DNA from: Sutcliffiella cohnii
Lineage (GTDB): Bacteria > Bacillota > Bacilli > Bacillales > Bacillaceae_I
DNA length: 64,000 nucleotides
NCBI RefSeq assembly: GCF_002250055.1
Contig: NZ_CP018866.1
Coordinates: 78,001 to 142,000 of the forward strand
Direction: 5' to 3'
The translations under genes and the position numbers were made by a program. This document shows positions 10,811 to 19,908 of this stretch, piece after piece. The notes under the pieces are model-generated. The model ran no database searches. It saw nothing but the letters and a program-made list of their open reading frames with translations, and was not told where the DNA came from. Each line of letters begins with the position of its first letter. Positions within the stretch are counted from its first letter, which is position 1.

Positions 10811-12064
10811 ACTTTCTACAATGCTTTCCTCATGGCGCTTTTCCACTGCGAGAAGCACACCGATTAATCCAATGCAGGAGAATATAACGGGAGTAATAAA
10901 ACCGTAGTAATACCCATTAACGATGCTTCCCGAAACTGCTTGAAAATAATCTAGAATTTTACCGAAAATGCTAGGTAGTAAAACAGCACTAAGAAATCCA
11001 CCAGTATTGGCAAACCCTGATACGATACCGGCTTCTCCGATAGGAAAAGTTTGTCGAGCGAGTGCAAAAGTTAAGGCGTTTGCTCCGTATGCAAGGCCGA
11101 TAATAAAAAACAAAATAATTAATAGGACAAACGGCGGGCTTCCGTTAAATAGTAGAAAAATAGCCCAACTTATAATGAGGATAAGGTGTACGACAATATA
11201 TGGCCTTTTAATAGCTTCTAATTTACTACTAATCCAACTACCTAGAGGTGCACCAATTAGTGCGCCAATTAATCCAATCATAATGAGTTGACTTGCATCT
11301 GCGCGAGTCATTCCGTACATGCTCATGCCATACGGTACCCCCCACGAACTAATAAATCCAACGTACGTTCCAACTATTCCGAAGTGGCAACAAAATAAAG
11401 CCCATGCTTGCCGATTGGAAAATATTCTTTTAAGAAGGGCAATTGTTTTCTCTTGTTGTATTTCTTTTTTTCTAAATAATGAATGTTTCGGTTTCTTTAT
11501 AAGAACAAAATAAAGCAGCACGGCACATATGCATAACAGCAGTCCTGACGAAAAAAACGCTAGTCGCCAACCTAGTAACGTAATAAGTAAGGAGAAAGGG
11601 ACCGTTGCTAAAAGAAAACCGAGACTTCCGGTCATCGCTGCTACCCCGATTAATCGTGTAAACTCTTTTGCATTAAACCATTGCCCTAAAATAAGTACCA
11701 TACTAACCCATATCGTAGCGTCTCCCGTTCCGGTTAGTACTCTAGCAATAAATAAAACATATTCATGTGTACCGACACTGTAAATGATTGTACCTAAACC
11801 TGTTAGAAGGGCACCGTTTATAAGGAAAAAGTTAGGTCCGTACCGATCGACTAAAATACCCATCGGAATTTGCAAACCAGTGTAAACGAAAAATTGAATA
11901 CTTGTTAATAAACCAATCGTTGTGGCAGTAATGTTAAAATCAATCATGATTTGATCGGTAATTAATCCTGGTGCGGTTCGTTGGCTCGCCATAAGCGCAT
12001 AAGTGAATAGGACAGAAGCAAATACAATCCATCTAAACTTATTATTTTGTTTGTCCAATTGCAT
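10808..12064 (-). CDS. Major facilitator superfamily (MFS) transporter
   Basis: 418 residues with about twelve membrane segments. The MFS loop 2-3 motif appears as GILVDRYG, and TGTGDATIWVSMVLILGQWF is the segment typical of helices 4-5 in organic-anion and nitrate-type MFS proteins. A basic central loop (about 195-215, KKPKHSLFRKKEIQQEK) separates the two six-helix halves. Substrate unknown. The ATG at 12064 has a weak GGAG site. Monocistronic, convergent with the oxidoreductase. Confidence 0.88.
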   Translation of the reverse strand: MQLDKQNNKFRWIVFASVLFTYALMASQRTAPGLITDQIMIDFNITATTIGLLTSIQFFVYTGLQIPMGILVDRYGPNFFLINGALLTGLGTIIYSVGTHEYVLFIARVLTGTGDATIWVSMVLILGQWFNAKEFTRLIGVAAMTGSLGFLLATVPFSLLITLLGWRLAFFSSGLLLCICAVLLYFVLIKKPKHSLFRKKEIQQEKTIALLKRIFSNRQAWALFCCHFGIVGTYVGFISSWGVPYGMSMYGMTRADASQLIMIGLIGALIGAPLGSWISSKLEAIKRPYIVVHLILIISWAIFLLFNGSPPFVLLIILFFIIGLAYGANALTFALARQTFPIGEAGIVSGFANTGGFLSAVLLPSIFGKILDYFQAVSGSIVNGYYYGFITPVIFSCIGLIGVLLAVEKRHEESIVES

Positions 12065-12320
12065 CTACTCCAGTTTGTATTTATTTCTATATATGATTCT
12101 TTTCTCATTGTATTAACAAATTTTCAAAAAGGGCACTTTCGGATGAGATTGAACAGGAAGTTATTCATAATATGACTTTGAATTATAGGTTCCTATCATG
12201 CACTCGTCAGAAGAAATTGTTTTATGTTTTGCCTCGAGTGTTAAGAAGATTAAATATTCAGAATACATTATTCCTTAATTTTACAAAATATTGTATAATT
12301 ATGTAAAGGGGGTTGAGGTG

Positions 12321-12875
12321 ATGATTAAATACTACGAAAAGAAGCATTTTTACATTGCTGGTGTGCTTGCTCTTTTTATGCTTGCACCGATTCTAATCGT
12401 CCTTATTCCAATTATTATTCATGGAATAATGTACGATGACCGTACTGTTTGGTACATAAACGTGCCTTATACTGTATATTTCTATTACGCAATAGGTTGG
12501 GGAGTTCTCGGTGTAGCACTTCTTTTGGGATACTTTTATGAACGATATGGAGTGTTCATCACTTTATCTGCTGCATGTGTTACGTTGTTATGTATATATT
12601 TAGGTAGTAACGAATATAAAATTTTAGGCGATAACGGAGTAGCGTGGAGCGGAACTAGTACGAAGCACAAGTATGAGTATCATTGGGAAGACGTGGATAA
12701 AGTGCTACTTGCTCTTCCAAAGGAAACGAACGGTAAACAAAAATTTGAGTTTTATTTTAAAGACGGAAATTATGTTGAATTTGAAAGAGATGAGCATTTT
12801 TTAGATTTTTATAATAAGTTTATCGAAGCAAAAAATAATTACGGATTTGCTTACGAATCGATAAAAAGAGACTAG
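12321..12875 (+). CDS. Small membrane protein of unknown function
   Basis: 184 residues from the ATG at 12321, preferred over an upstream TTG because AAAGGGGG lies just before it. Three membrane segments lie at about residues 8-32, 50-72 and 76-95. A hydrophilic C-terminal domain follows (about 100-184) with alternating strands and HWEDVDKVLLALPKE, KFEFYFKDGNYVEF. This layout resembles membrane-anchored PH-like domains of Firmicutes, but the resemblance is only structural. Function not recognised. Confidence 0.7.
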   Translation: MIKYYEKKHFYIAGVLALFMLAPILIVLIPIIIHGIMYDDRTVWYINVPYTVYFYYAIGWGVLGVALLLGYFYERYGVFITLSAACVTLLCIYLGSNEYKILGDNGVAWSGTSTKHKYEYHWEDVDKVLLALPKETNGKQKFEFYFKDGNYVEFERDEHFLDFYNKFIEAKNNYGFAYESIKRD

Positions 12876-12944
12876 AATAAAACAGCCCTTTCCTTACGTA
12901 CTTCGTGCTACAATGAAGAAAAACTAGATGGAGAGGGATTTTTT

Positions 12945-14705
12945 ATGCCAGATTGGTCCTATCACGGAATTTTTAAACCGATACTATCTGCATTACCTCC
13001 AACTTTATCGCGAGAATTTATACACAGAGGGATGAACGTAATAGCATCTCTTCCATTTGGTATGGGCTCACATGTAATCAATTTTTTAGGAAGAGAAGAA
13101 AGTTCACCTTTATTACATAAAAAACTAAACACGGTGGAATTTGTTAATCCGATTGGACTGTCTGGAAAGATAGACCCTTTATTGTCAGGAACAAAAGCCT
13201 TTTCGAATTTAGGGTTCGGTTTTTTAGAGATAGGGCCAGTTACAGTAGAGAAGACAGATAAGTTTACAGATCCAATCTTTAATAGGAAAGAAAATGAAAT
13301 TATTTTTCCGACTAGGGCTGAATCGATTGGTGTAGAAGAAACGATAAAAAAGCTAAGTGCATTAAGAAAAAAACAACCGATTTTCGCTCGCTTATCTGGA
13401 AGCTTTGAAGAGCTGGAATACATGATAAGTAAGCTCGAAAAATATGTAGAAGGCTTTATTTTAGAAATAGCGGAGCCGACATTATTAAGTAAAACTAAAA
13501 AGCCGATTTATTTGGCCATTGATGGCATAAATGTAGAATTGTTAACAAAAATAGATAGTTTTTCCGGTGTTGTCATTGAAGAGGATGTAGTCGAGAATGT
13601 AAAGAAGCTTAGGGGAAAGGGTTACGAACATACAATCATAACGGTTGGTGGAGTAAGTGAGCCCCAACATGCTTTAAATATTTTAGATGCTGGTGCAGAT
13701 TTAGTGATCGTTTCAGATGGTTATGTATTTAGTGGTCCTGGTTTAACGAAAAGAATCAATGAAGCGTTGCTAGATCGAATTCAATATACACCACCACCAC
13801 AATCAGGATGGTTCGCATATTGGTTGTTTGGTTTGTTTATTGTCATCGGTGGCTTGCTTGCCCTCACTTTTAGTATGACAACGGTAATTTTACCGTACGA
13901 TGAGTTTTTCCTAGAGATGAGTAGGCAGTCCATCTCGTCGTTTAATGAGCGAATAATGTTATTTATGGCTCATGACCGGATGACGCTTGCTGGGACGATG
14001 ATTTCAGGTGGTATTTTATACATGCAGCTCGCAAAGTTCGGCGTAAAGAAAGGACTAAAGTGGGCTAAACAAGCAATTGATGCAGCGGCAATTGTCGGGT
14101 TTCTTGGTATTTTTGCATTTATCGGCTACGGATATTTTGATTGGTTGCATTTACTTTTTTGGTTAGTGTTGTTGCCCGTTTATATATATGGTTTTGTCAA
14201 AACAAAAAATATAGCAGGTACCCCAGCATCGGCCAATCGGAACAATGATGCTGTATGGAAACGGGCGATTTACGGCCAACTTGCCTTTGTTTTATTAGGT
14301 TTTGCCTTCGTCCTTGGTGGTATCGTTATTTCTTCTATTGGAGTTTCAACAATTTTCGTTTCTACAGACTTAGCTTACATTTGCATGACGCCAGAAATGA
14401 TGAATGCGTTTAATGAGAATTTATTGCCCGTACTTGCACATGACCGAGCTGGTTTTGGCAGTGCTTTATTAAGTGTCGGACTATTAGTGTTAATGCTGTC
14501 CCTTTGGGGATATCACCAAGGAAACAAGTGGGTTTGGTGGACGTATTTCATTGGGGGATTACCAGCGTTTATTGCAGGAATTTACGTGCACTTTGCGATT
14601 GGATATACGACATTTATTCATCTTCTGCCAGCATATGTAGCACTACTATTATATGTATTAGGTTTAGCTTTATCTTTTACATTTTTGCATAAAAAACATA
14701 ATTAG
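12945..14705 (+). CDS. Dihydroorotate dehydrogenase-like barrel fused to a duplicated membrane domain
   Basis: 586 residues in two parts. Residues 1-280 resemble class 2 dihydroorotate dehydrogenase: VNPIGLSGKIDP (67-78) in place of the PNPVGLAAGxDK loop, GFLEIGPVTVE (92-102), and an FMN-phosphate-like end ITVGGVSEPQHAL...GADLVIVSDGYVFSGP (232-265). The NxSSPN-type segment and catalytic serine of true enzymes are not visible, so pyrimidine synthesis is doubtful. Residues 288-580 are membrane segments arranged as two copies offset by about 156 residues, each with FNE then AHDR nine residues on (333/342 and 489/498) and a WLHLL/FIHLL helix. Single gene, GGAGAGG site. Function unknown; a membrane redox role is speculation. 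Confidence 0.75.
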   Translation: MPDWSYHGIFKPILSALPPTLSREFIHRGMNVIASLPFGMGSHVINFLGREESSPLLHKKLNTVEFVNPIGLSGKIDPLLSGTKAFSNLGFGFLEIGPVTVEKTDKFTDPIFNRKENEIIFPTRAESIGVEETIKKLSALRKKQPIFARLSGSFEELEYMISKLEKYVEGFILEIAEPTLLSKTKKPIYLAIDGINVELLTKIDSFSGVVIEEDVVENVKKLRGKGYEHTIITVGGVSEPQHALNILDAGADLVIVSDGYVFSGPGLTKRINEALLDRIQYTPPPQSGWFAYWLFGLFIVIGGLLALTFSMTTVILPYDEFFLEMSRQSISSFNERIMLFMAHDRMTLAGTMISGGILYMQLAKFGVKKGLKWAKQAIDAAAIVGFLGIFAFIGYGYFDWLHLLFWLVLLPVYIYGFVKTKNIAGTPASANRNNDAVWKRAIYGQLAFVLLGFAFVLGGIVISSIGVSTIFVSTDLAYICMTPEMMNAFNENLLPVLAHDRAGFGSALLSVGLLVLMLSLWGYHQGNKWVWWTYFIGGLPAFIAGIYVHFAIGYTTFIHLLPAYVALLLYVLGLALSFTFLHKKHN

Positions 14706-14710
14706 ACTAC

Positions 14711-14747
14711 GGTGAGGAAAAAAAGTTCAGTTCCTCACCATTTGTTT
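14711..14747 (+). terminator. Terminator after the DHODH-like fusion gene
   Basis: Perfect stem GGTGAGGAA/TTCCTCACC with an 11-base loop, followed by ATTTGTTT. Confidence 0.75.
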
Positions 14748-14885
14748 AAAAAGGAAAAGTTTCGCTCTATTTCGAGTAAATGACAGTACTTAAAAACATA
14801 CGACCATAACCGATAAGGGTATAATACTATGTAGGAAGTCAAAAATCGGTCTATTGCAAAAGACAGACCTTATGAGGAGATTGTA

Positions 14886-16340
14886 ATGACAAAAATAGGT
14901 TGGAACTTTGATAACAGTTACGTTCGTCTCCCTCAATCTTTTTACAAGCTTCACATTCCTAAATCTGTGTCCGCGCCAGAGTTAGTGATTTTTAATTCCT
15001 CTTTAGCAAACTTTTTAGGGTTAAATGGTGAAGGATTAAGAAGTGAGGAAGGCATTGAAGTATTTGCAGGTAATAAAATACCAGAAGGTTCGGAGCCACT
15101 CGCACAAGCATATGCAGGACACCAATTCAGTCATTTCACCATGTTAGGTGACGGGAGAGCGGTTTTGCTAGGTGAACACATTACTCCAAACGGAGACCGC
15201 TTTGACATTCAGTTAAAGGGACCTGGACGAACACCGTATTCACGAGGTGGTGATGGTCGAGCAGCACTTGGACCAATGTTGCGTGAATATATTATTAGTG
15301 AAGCGATGCATGCTCTCGGAATCCCAACTACTCGGAGTTTAGCGGTTGTCACAACTGGGGAGCCTGTCGCACGTGAATCTTACTTACCTGGTGCAATTTT
15401 AACACGAGTGGCGGAAAGTCATATTCGTGTTGGTACTTTCCAATATGCAATCAACTTTGGAGATGAGGGAGATTTACGAGCGTTAGCAGACTATACGATA
15501 AATCGCCATTATCCAGATGTAAAGGAACAAAATAATCCGTATTTAAGTTTTCTTCAAGAGGTCATTAAGAAACAGGCGGATTTAATTGCAAAATGGCAGC
15601 TTGTCGGCTTTATTCATGGTGTGATGAACACAGATAACATGACGATCTCAGGTGAAACAATTGATTACGGTCCATGTGCTTTTATGGATACGTACGACCC
15701 TGCAACAGTATTTAGCTCAATTGACACACAAGGTCGGTATGCATATGGAAATCAACCGTATATCGCAGTATGGAATTTAGCACGCTTTGCCGAGACGTTA
15801 GTACCGTTGCTTCATGAAGATCAAGATGAAGCCGTCAAGCTAGCAGAAGGGGCACTTTCGCAATTTGCAAAGCTATTTGAAAGTAATTGGCATCGAGGAA
15901 TGCGGGCAAAACTTGGCCTCTTTAACGAGGAAGAACAAGATGAAACGCTTATCAAAAATTTGCTTGAATTGATGGAAAAGAATCGTGCAGATTTTACAAA
16001 CACTTTCCGTGCTTTAACGTTGGATAAAATAGACGTTTCAGAGTTAGGTCAAAAGGAAGAATTTCAGTCATGGTATAAAGATTGGCAAGCGAGATTAGAA
16101 AAAGAAGGCCATTCGAAAGTGGATGTCCATGAGTTAATGAAGAAAAGTAATCCAGCTATTATTCCAAGAAACCATCGAGTGGAAGAGGCGTTAGAAGCGG
16201 CTGAAAGTGGAGATTTAACAGTATTAGGTAAATTGTTGGATGTTCTCTCCGATCCGTTTGCTTATAAAGAAGAGCAAGGGACGTATTGTAAACTACCGGA
16301 GAATCCAGATGAAAACTACCGAACATTTTGTGGAACTTAA
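14886..16340 (+). CDS. selO: Protein adenylyltransferase SelO (YdiU/UPF0061)
   Basis: 484 residues, full length. SelO is a pseudokinase-fold enzyme that transfers AMP from ATP to protein hydroxyl groups and is linked to redox stress. Visible signatures are [44 protein letters not shown] (given here only as the family hallmark around residues 105-125), [12 protein letters not shown] with the metal-binding Asn/Asp, [10 protein letters not shown], and the C-terminal NYRTFCGT. Bacterial members usually end in a Cys-containing motif like this one. ATG preceded by GAGGAG; monocistronic with its own terminator. Confidence 0.93.
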   Translation: MTKIGWNFDNSYVRLPQSFYKLHIPKSVSAPELVIFNSSLANFLGLNGEGLRSEEGIEVFAGNKIPEGSEPLAQAYAGHQFSHFTMLGDGRAVLLGEHITPNGDRFDIQLKGPGRTPYSRGGDGRAALGPMLREYIISEAMHALGIPTTRSLAVVTTGEPVARESYLPGAILTRVAESHIRVGTFQYAINFGDEGDLRALADYTINRHYPDVKEQNNPYLSFLQEVIKKQADLIAKWQLVGFIHGVMNTDNMTISGETIDYGPCAFMDTYDPATVFSSIDTQGRYAYGNQPYIAVWNLARFAETLVPLLHEDQDEAVKLAEGALSQFAKLFESNWHRGMRAKLGLFNEEEQDETLIKNLLELMEKNRADFTNTFRALTLDKIDVSELGQKEEFQSWYKDWQARLEKEGHSKVDVHELMKKSNPAIIPRNHRVEEALEAAESGDLTVLGKLLDVLSDPFAYKEEQGTYCKLPENPDENYRTFCGT

Positions 16341-16348
16341 TAGGAATA

Positions 16349-16396
16349 AAAGGTCTGTTCATCGTTTATACGAATCTAGAACAGGCCTTTGTTTAT
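16349..16396 (+). terminator. Terminator after selO
   Basis: 12-bp stem AAAGGTCTGTTC/GAACAGGCCTTT (one G-U), 18-base loop, then GTTTAT. Confidence 0.75.
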
Positions 16397-16609
16397 ACTC
16401 AAATAGCAATTATCAAACAAACGATTGATTGGCTAACGGTAGGAATAGGATAGCACTAGGTATTGTAGAATTATTTTATGATCTAACTTTTTAAAAAGCT
16501 TTCTTACTAAAGTTTTATCTACTTTTTAACTAACATGTGAAACTTTTTACAAAATTTTACGTATATAATAATGGACGATGAAATTTTTACATAATGGGGT
16601 GAATAAAAG

Positions 16610-16915
16610 GTGGGTCTTTTCAGTTCTTCGAAAAATACAAAAAAGAAGATCGTAACAGAGAAAGAATATGCTTGGAACAAAAATAAAATCGAACTAACGG
16701 ATGACGGATATTTACTAAGTGATGGGATTATTAATATAAATCGAATTCCAATTCGTCATATCGAAACAATTGTGTATAGCGTTAATATTACGAAAGAAGT
16801 TGCTGTACCAGAGCTGCAAATAATCGGAAAAGGTGTTGTGCTTGGGACAATTAAAGTGGGTCATGATGAAAAGGATGAATTGCAAGATTGGTTGTTAGAC
16901 CGGTTAGAACTTTAG
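16610..16915 (+). CDS. Hypothetical protein (101 residues)
   Basis: Starts at a GTG with GGGGTGA nine bases upstream. The N-terminus is basic and polar (KNTKKKIVTEKE). The rest alternates charged and branched residues in a beta-rich pattern, ending in an acidic helix (DEKDELQDWLLDRLEL). The pattern could be a PH-like fold, but no family is recognised. It stands alone between two terminators, which supports it as a real gene. Confidence 0.6.
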   Translation: MGLFSSSKNTKKKIVTEKEYAWNKNKIELTDDGYLLSDGIININRIPIRHIETIVYSVNITKEVAVPELQIIGKGVVLGTIKVGHDEKDELQDWLLDRLEL

Positions 16916-16929
16916 TTAAAATAAAGGCT

Positions 16930-16974
16930 AAGCCCTTATACATAGTACCTTTGTTCCTATATAAAAGGGCTTTC
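16930..16974. terminator. Terminator between the 101-residue gene and the convergent 187-residue gene
   Basis: AAGCCCTT pairs with AAGGGCTT, extended by ATACATAG against CTATATA. It lies between convergent genes. Confidence 0.7.
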
Positions 16975-17000
16975 CATAAGAAACCTTTCATCATTAACTT

Positions 17001-17564
17001 TTATTCCCCTTCTATTGGAAGGTAAAACCTTAAATTATTTGAAAGTGTTTCCCCTGTCGTTTCAAGTTGAAGTTTATCTTGTAAACTTGGCGGTAGAATA
17101 GTCGACATTGTTTTGGATGTTGCTATATCAATTGTCGTGGAAGTCGTCATTCCTGCGACTTCTTCACCGATCATTGCTAATTGAAATGGGAGGGAGTTAT
17201 AAATTGTTTGTGCTAAAGCAATATATAACTCATTAATTTCCATGAGCCACCGATTTTTATCTACTGTTAGCGGGTAAATCACGTCGTACCTTTTTTCAAA
17301 TAATTGAACCGGAATAGAAAAATCAAGCCAAGTAGCTTCTCCTTCTACTACCATAACCGAGAGCATACAAGGAAATTCCCCTAAGGAACCCTGTAAATAA
17401 ACTAATTCTCCAGGAGAAAGAGGTTCGTCCAATATGGAAAGGGAAAACTCCTTTAATTGCGTTGCAGACGATAGGGAATCCTTTAACTGATGGGGCTTTG
17501 TTTCTAGTGGGAACTCTATTGATAAGTCATAATAACTTCCAGTCCAAATATCTTCTTGATTCAT
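17001..17564 (-). CDS. Hypothetical protein (187 residues)
   Basis: No family recognised. No signal peptide or membrane segment. The N-terminal half looks beta-rich (LSIEFPLE, LSILDEPLSPGELVYLQG, MLSVMVVEGEATWLDFSIP), followed by a mixed region containing YPLTVDKNRWLMEINELYIALAQTIY. A Thr/Ser-rich stretch lies at about residues 140-155. AGGAAG precedes the ATG. It is followed on the same strand by a short membrane protein gene's downstream region, without an obvious shared function. Confidence 0.6.
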   Translation of the reverse strand: MNQEDIWTGSYYDLSIEFPLETKPHQLKDSLSSATQLKEFSLSILDEPLSPGELVYLQGSLGEFPCMLSVMVVEGEATWLDFSIPVQLFEKRYDVIYPLTVDKNRWLMEINELYIALAQTIYNSLPFQLAMIGEEVAGMTTSTTIDIATSKTMSTILPPSLQDKLQLETTGETLSNNLRFYLPIEGE

Positions 17565-17629
17565 CGTAACACTTCCTATTTTACCTATTTATAGTCCTCT
17601 CCAAATTATAATTCTCTGTAGCTTTATAA

Positions 17630-18055
17630 TCAATTGCAGTTAACGTTTTCTCTTTCTTTTATAATGTCTTCGATAATTTGAATATGAAACGCAGCCCACG
17701 CTTTTTCGCGAAAATGTAAAATAACACTTGTAGTCAATGTTATAAAGTAAAATAGTACAAAGTAAATCCAAAGCGTACTACCATTTTTAAAAAGAAATTG
17801 TTGTAATTGCTTGGAGAATAGAAAGAAAAACCATGGGACGGCTGTTACAAAAATAGGGATAATGCCTGACCCGTTTTTTTCTTTTATCATTCGATATTTA
17901 ATCGTTTTTAAAGTAGTGCTCTTCAGCTGTTGATAAAAGTTAATAATTTCTTCCGTTTCATTTAGGTCTTTAATGGTAGAAAACGGTTTGTTTTTCTGTG
18001 ATGCCCTCTTCAGTTGCAAATAAATTTTATGTGCATCGCCCCGAAATGAAAGCAT
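17630..18055 (-). CDS. Hypothetical membrane protein (141 residues)
   Basis: The start is placed at the ATG at 18055 because GAAGGGTGGG lies six bases before it; a TTG six codons earlier would itself overlap that ribosome binding site. Two membrane segments are visible at about residues 66-84 (IIPIFVTAVPWFFFLF) and 94-112 (IYFVLFYFITLTTSVIL). The N-terminus is basic and probably helical, and the C-terminus is amphipathic and charged. No family recognised. Confidence 0.6.
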   Translation of the reverse strand: MLSFRGDAHKIYLQLKRASQKNKPFSTIKDLNETEEIINFYQQLKSTTLKTIKYRMIKEKNGSGIIPIFVTAVPWFFFLFSKQLQQFLFKNGSTLWIYFVLFYFITLTTSVILHFREKAWAAFHIQIIEDIIKERENVNCN

Positions 18056-18169
18056 AGTATACCCACCCTTCAAAGTAGTACATACGTTGTAGTCTTAACA
18101 CATAAAAAGATTGTATGTGCGTTTTATAACGAGAGTAATGCTTTGCCTTCCAAGATTTAGAACCGAGAG

Positions 18170-18515
18170 TGGAACGTAGCGGAAGGTGTGAGACTCCTCG
18201 AAAAATGCTAGCGCATTTTCCTTCGTGCGATGTAACGCTGCCGAAGCCTTCCTTGTCCTGCGGGAAAAGAGGGAAGGCTGAGACCCCACAGGGCTAAGCC
18301 CGAGGAGGCTCAGCTCCACGAAAAGCGGAGGCGGCTCGCTCAGGTCCAATCAAACTGGAGCTTTTCCGCAGGAGATAAAGGAATCACGGCGAACTTAGTT
18401 AAGTCGATGATGACTTATCGTACGGAGGAAAAGTGAAGTTTGAGCCGGACCTAGCCGCCGGAGCTAGACATCTCCCCGCGGAAAGCGAACACCTTGTAGC
18501 GCAGTGAAGCGGACT
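18170..18515. repeat. Nested GC-rich Bacillaceae intergenic repeats
   Basis: This stretch is clearly richer in G+C than its surroundings and has no convincing gene. It contains the pieces GTGAGACTCCT, CCTGCGGGAAAAG, GAGACCCCACAGGGC, CCCGAGGAGGCTCA and CCCCGCGGAAAGCGAA, which together form a structured repeat common between genes in Bacillaceae. That unit is interrupted by a second unit (about 18312-18470) reading GTCTAGCTCCGGCGGCTAGG on the minus strand. A 57-bp insert at 18199-18255, flanked by TCCT, splits it again. Confidence 0.7.
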
Positions 18516-18539
18516 AACTTAAAAACGTATAATAACAAA

Positions 18540-18568
18540 GAATAATTCTCTTTATCCACCTCATAATA
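18540..18568 (+). promoter_or_regulatory. Sigma-G-type (forespore) promoter
   Basis: GAATA (18540-18544), a 17-base spacer, then CATAATA (18562-18568). This fits the sigma-G pattern GHATR-N17/18-CATXHTA at every position, directly before the spore-protein-like gene. Confidence 0.55.
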
Positions 18569-18589
18569 TAGGAGAAGGAGTGATAATAG

Positions 18590-18772
18590 ATGGCAAAACG
18601 AAATGGCAAAACAGATCCACAACAAAAAAACAAACAAGGATTTGACTCTAGCCAAACAGATTCCGAATTTTCTCATGAATTTGGAAGTGCAGCTGCAAAT
18701 CGTGCCCATAAAGAAAAAGCAAAAAAAGAAAAAGCATCGAAAAACCAAGGTGAATGGAACGGAATGCATTAA
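18590..18772 (+). CDS. Small basic protein, probable gamma-type small acid-soluble spore protein
   Basis: 60 residues, hydrophilic, rich in Lys, Gln, Asn and Ser, without cysteine or membrane segment. SEFSHEFGSAAANRAHKEKAKKEKAS resembles the FGTEFASET-type repeat and K/Q-rich tail of gamma-type SASPs, which serve as amino-acid stores degraded at germination. Only one such repeat is present. GGAGAAGGAG precedes the ATG. The sigma-G-like promoter and the strong terminator immediately after support a short spore-specific transcript. The assignment is by pattern and could be another small sporulation protein. Confidence 0.5.
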   Translation: MAKRNGKTDPQQKNKQGFDSSQTDSEFSHEFGSAAANRAHKEKAKKEKASKNQGEWNGMH

Positions 18773-18774
18773 TG

Positions 18775-18810
18775 AAGGTAGGACAATAAAGTCCTGCCTT
18801 TTCGATTTTT
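18775..18810 (+). terminator. Terminator after the spore-protein-like gene
   Basis: AAGGTAGGAC pairs with GTCCTGCCTT (one G-U), 6-base loop, then TTCGATTTTT. Confidence 0.85.
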
Positions 18811-18917
18811 AAAACAGAAACTACAAGTGAAGCTCTAAAAAGGATATAAGCCACTTTTGTTGAATACTCTATATAGACTGATATTATGAAGACCATAGAA
18901 GGTAGGTACTTAAGTAA

Positions 18918-19565
18918 ATGAAAGAGCTTATATATTTTTCAATAGGAAAACCGAAGAAAATGGAGTACGGGGACAATAAAGAAATTGAAACGGGTATATG
19001 TAAAGAAACGGTAGAGGATGCTCTGCTGACGAAGGATGGATTCATTGGAGACGGAGTCGCTAACACAAAGTTTCATGGTGGTCCAGATCGAGCTGTTTGT
19101 GTATATCCTTACGAGCACTATTCACTATGGGAAAAGGAATTTGGACAAAAGTTGCCACCTTCCGCCTTTGGTGAAAACGTAACAGTAACGAACATGCTCG
19201 AAAAGGATGTTCATGTTGGGGATGTTTTTCAACTTGGAGAAGCAGTCATTCAAATAACGCAAGGGAGAATTCCATGTAGCACCATTTCGAAACGAAACAA
19301 CAATGATCCCCTACTAAAACGAATGGTCGAAACGGGATATACGGGATACTTATGCCGAGTTTTACAAGAAGGGAAAGTGCGAAAAGATTCGTCTATCACG
19401 TTGTTGGAATCGCACCCTAAACAATTGTCCGTTCTGTTTGGGAATGAGTTGTACTTTCATAGACCTAGCGATGTAGAAGGCATGAAAAGAATGCTAGAGG
19501 TTGAGGAAATGGCAGAAGTTTGGAAAGAAAAATTGAGAAATCGAATAAATGCTGCAATGTCATAA
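18918..19565 (+). CDS. MOSC-domain protein (YiiM/YflK-like)
   Basis: 215 residues. The MOSC beta-barrel core covers about residues 25-150, with DGFIGDGVANTKFHGGPDRAVCVYP, AFGENVTV and the conserved cysteine in GRIPCSTISKR. MOSC proteins carry molybdenum cofactor sulphur or reduce N-hydroxylated compounds with bound cofactor. YiiM-type proteins of this length act in the latter group, which is family knowledge only. The C-terminal 50 residues are helical and charged. A weak AGGTAGG site precedes the ATG. Confidence 0.85.
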   Translation: MKELIYFSIGKPKKMEYGDNKEIETGICKETVEDALLTKDGFIGDGVANTKFHGGPDRAVCVYPYEHYSLWEKEFGQKLPPSAFGENVTVTNMLEKDVHVGDVFQLGEAVIQITQGRIPCSTISKRNNNDPLLKRMVETGYTGYLCRVLQEGKVRKDSSITLLESHPKQLSVLFGNELYFHRPSDVEGMKRMLEVEEMAEVWKEKLRNRINAAMS

Positions 19566-19581
19566 ATCTATTTGTTGGTTG

Positions 19582-19610
19582 TTGACAAATGTGTAAAACT
19601 CCTGTAGATT
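19582..19610 (+). promoter_or_regulatory. Sigma-A promoter of the M-box/mgtE transcript
   Basis: TTGACA (19582-19587), 17-base spacer, TAGATT (19605-19610), 31 bases before the riboswitch. Confidence 0.6.
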
Positions 19611-19640
19611 TTTACAGGAAGTAAGTAACAATATAATATA

Positions 19641-19796
19641 TCCTCGTTAGGTGAGGCTCCTGTGCTGGAGATACGCTGCTGCCCAAAAACGTCCAAAGAC
19701 GCCAATGGGTCAACAGGAACCATCGACATAAGGTGGTTTTTAATGTAGCTGGATAAAGTCCTATGCCGCACAGTGCTAAAGCTCTACGAATGGAGG
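19641..19796 (+). promoter_or_regulatory. M-box (ykoK) magnesium riboswitch
   Basis: Nearly all conserved M-box blocks are present in order: GTTAGGTGAGGCTCCTGT, GAGATACGCTGCTGCCC, GTCCAAAGACGCCAATGGGT, CAACAGGAACCATCGACAT, AAGGTGG, CCTATGCCG, and GTGCTAAAGCTCTACGA. Magnesium binding folds it so that the downstream terminator forms; low magnesium allows mgtE expression. Confidence 0.97.
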
Positions 19797-19856
19797 AATT
19801 TTGTAGATACTATGTGTGTAATCTATATGATTAAACATGTCTATTTGTCTATGCTT

Positions 19857-19895
19857 AAAACACCTTCATCCGTAGATGAGGGTGTTTTTTATTTT
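19857..19895 (+). terminator. Expression-platform terminator of the M-box
   Basis: AACACC and CTTCATC pair with GATGAG and GGTGTT around CGTA, followed by TTTTTTATTTT. It lies 60 bases after the aptamer. Confidence 0.85.
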
Positions 19896-19908
19896 GGGAG
19901 GTGAGGAA

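Noticed and set aside
18095..18349. 84-residue minus-strand frame within the GC-rich repeat
   Set aside because: It is made of repeat sequence, has no plausible initiation site and shows no protein-like conservation pattern.
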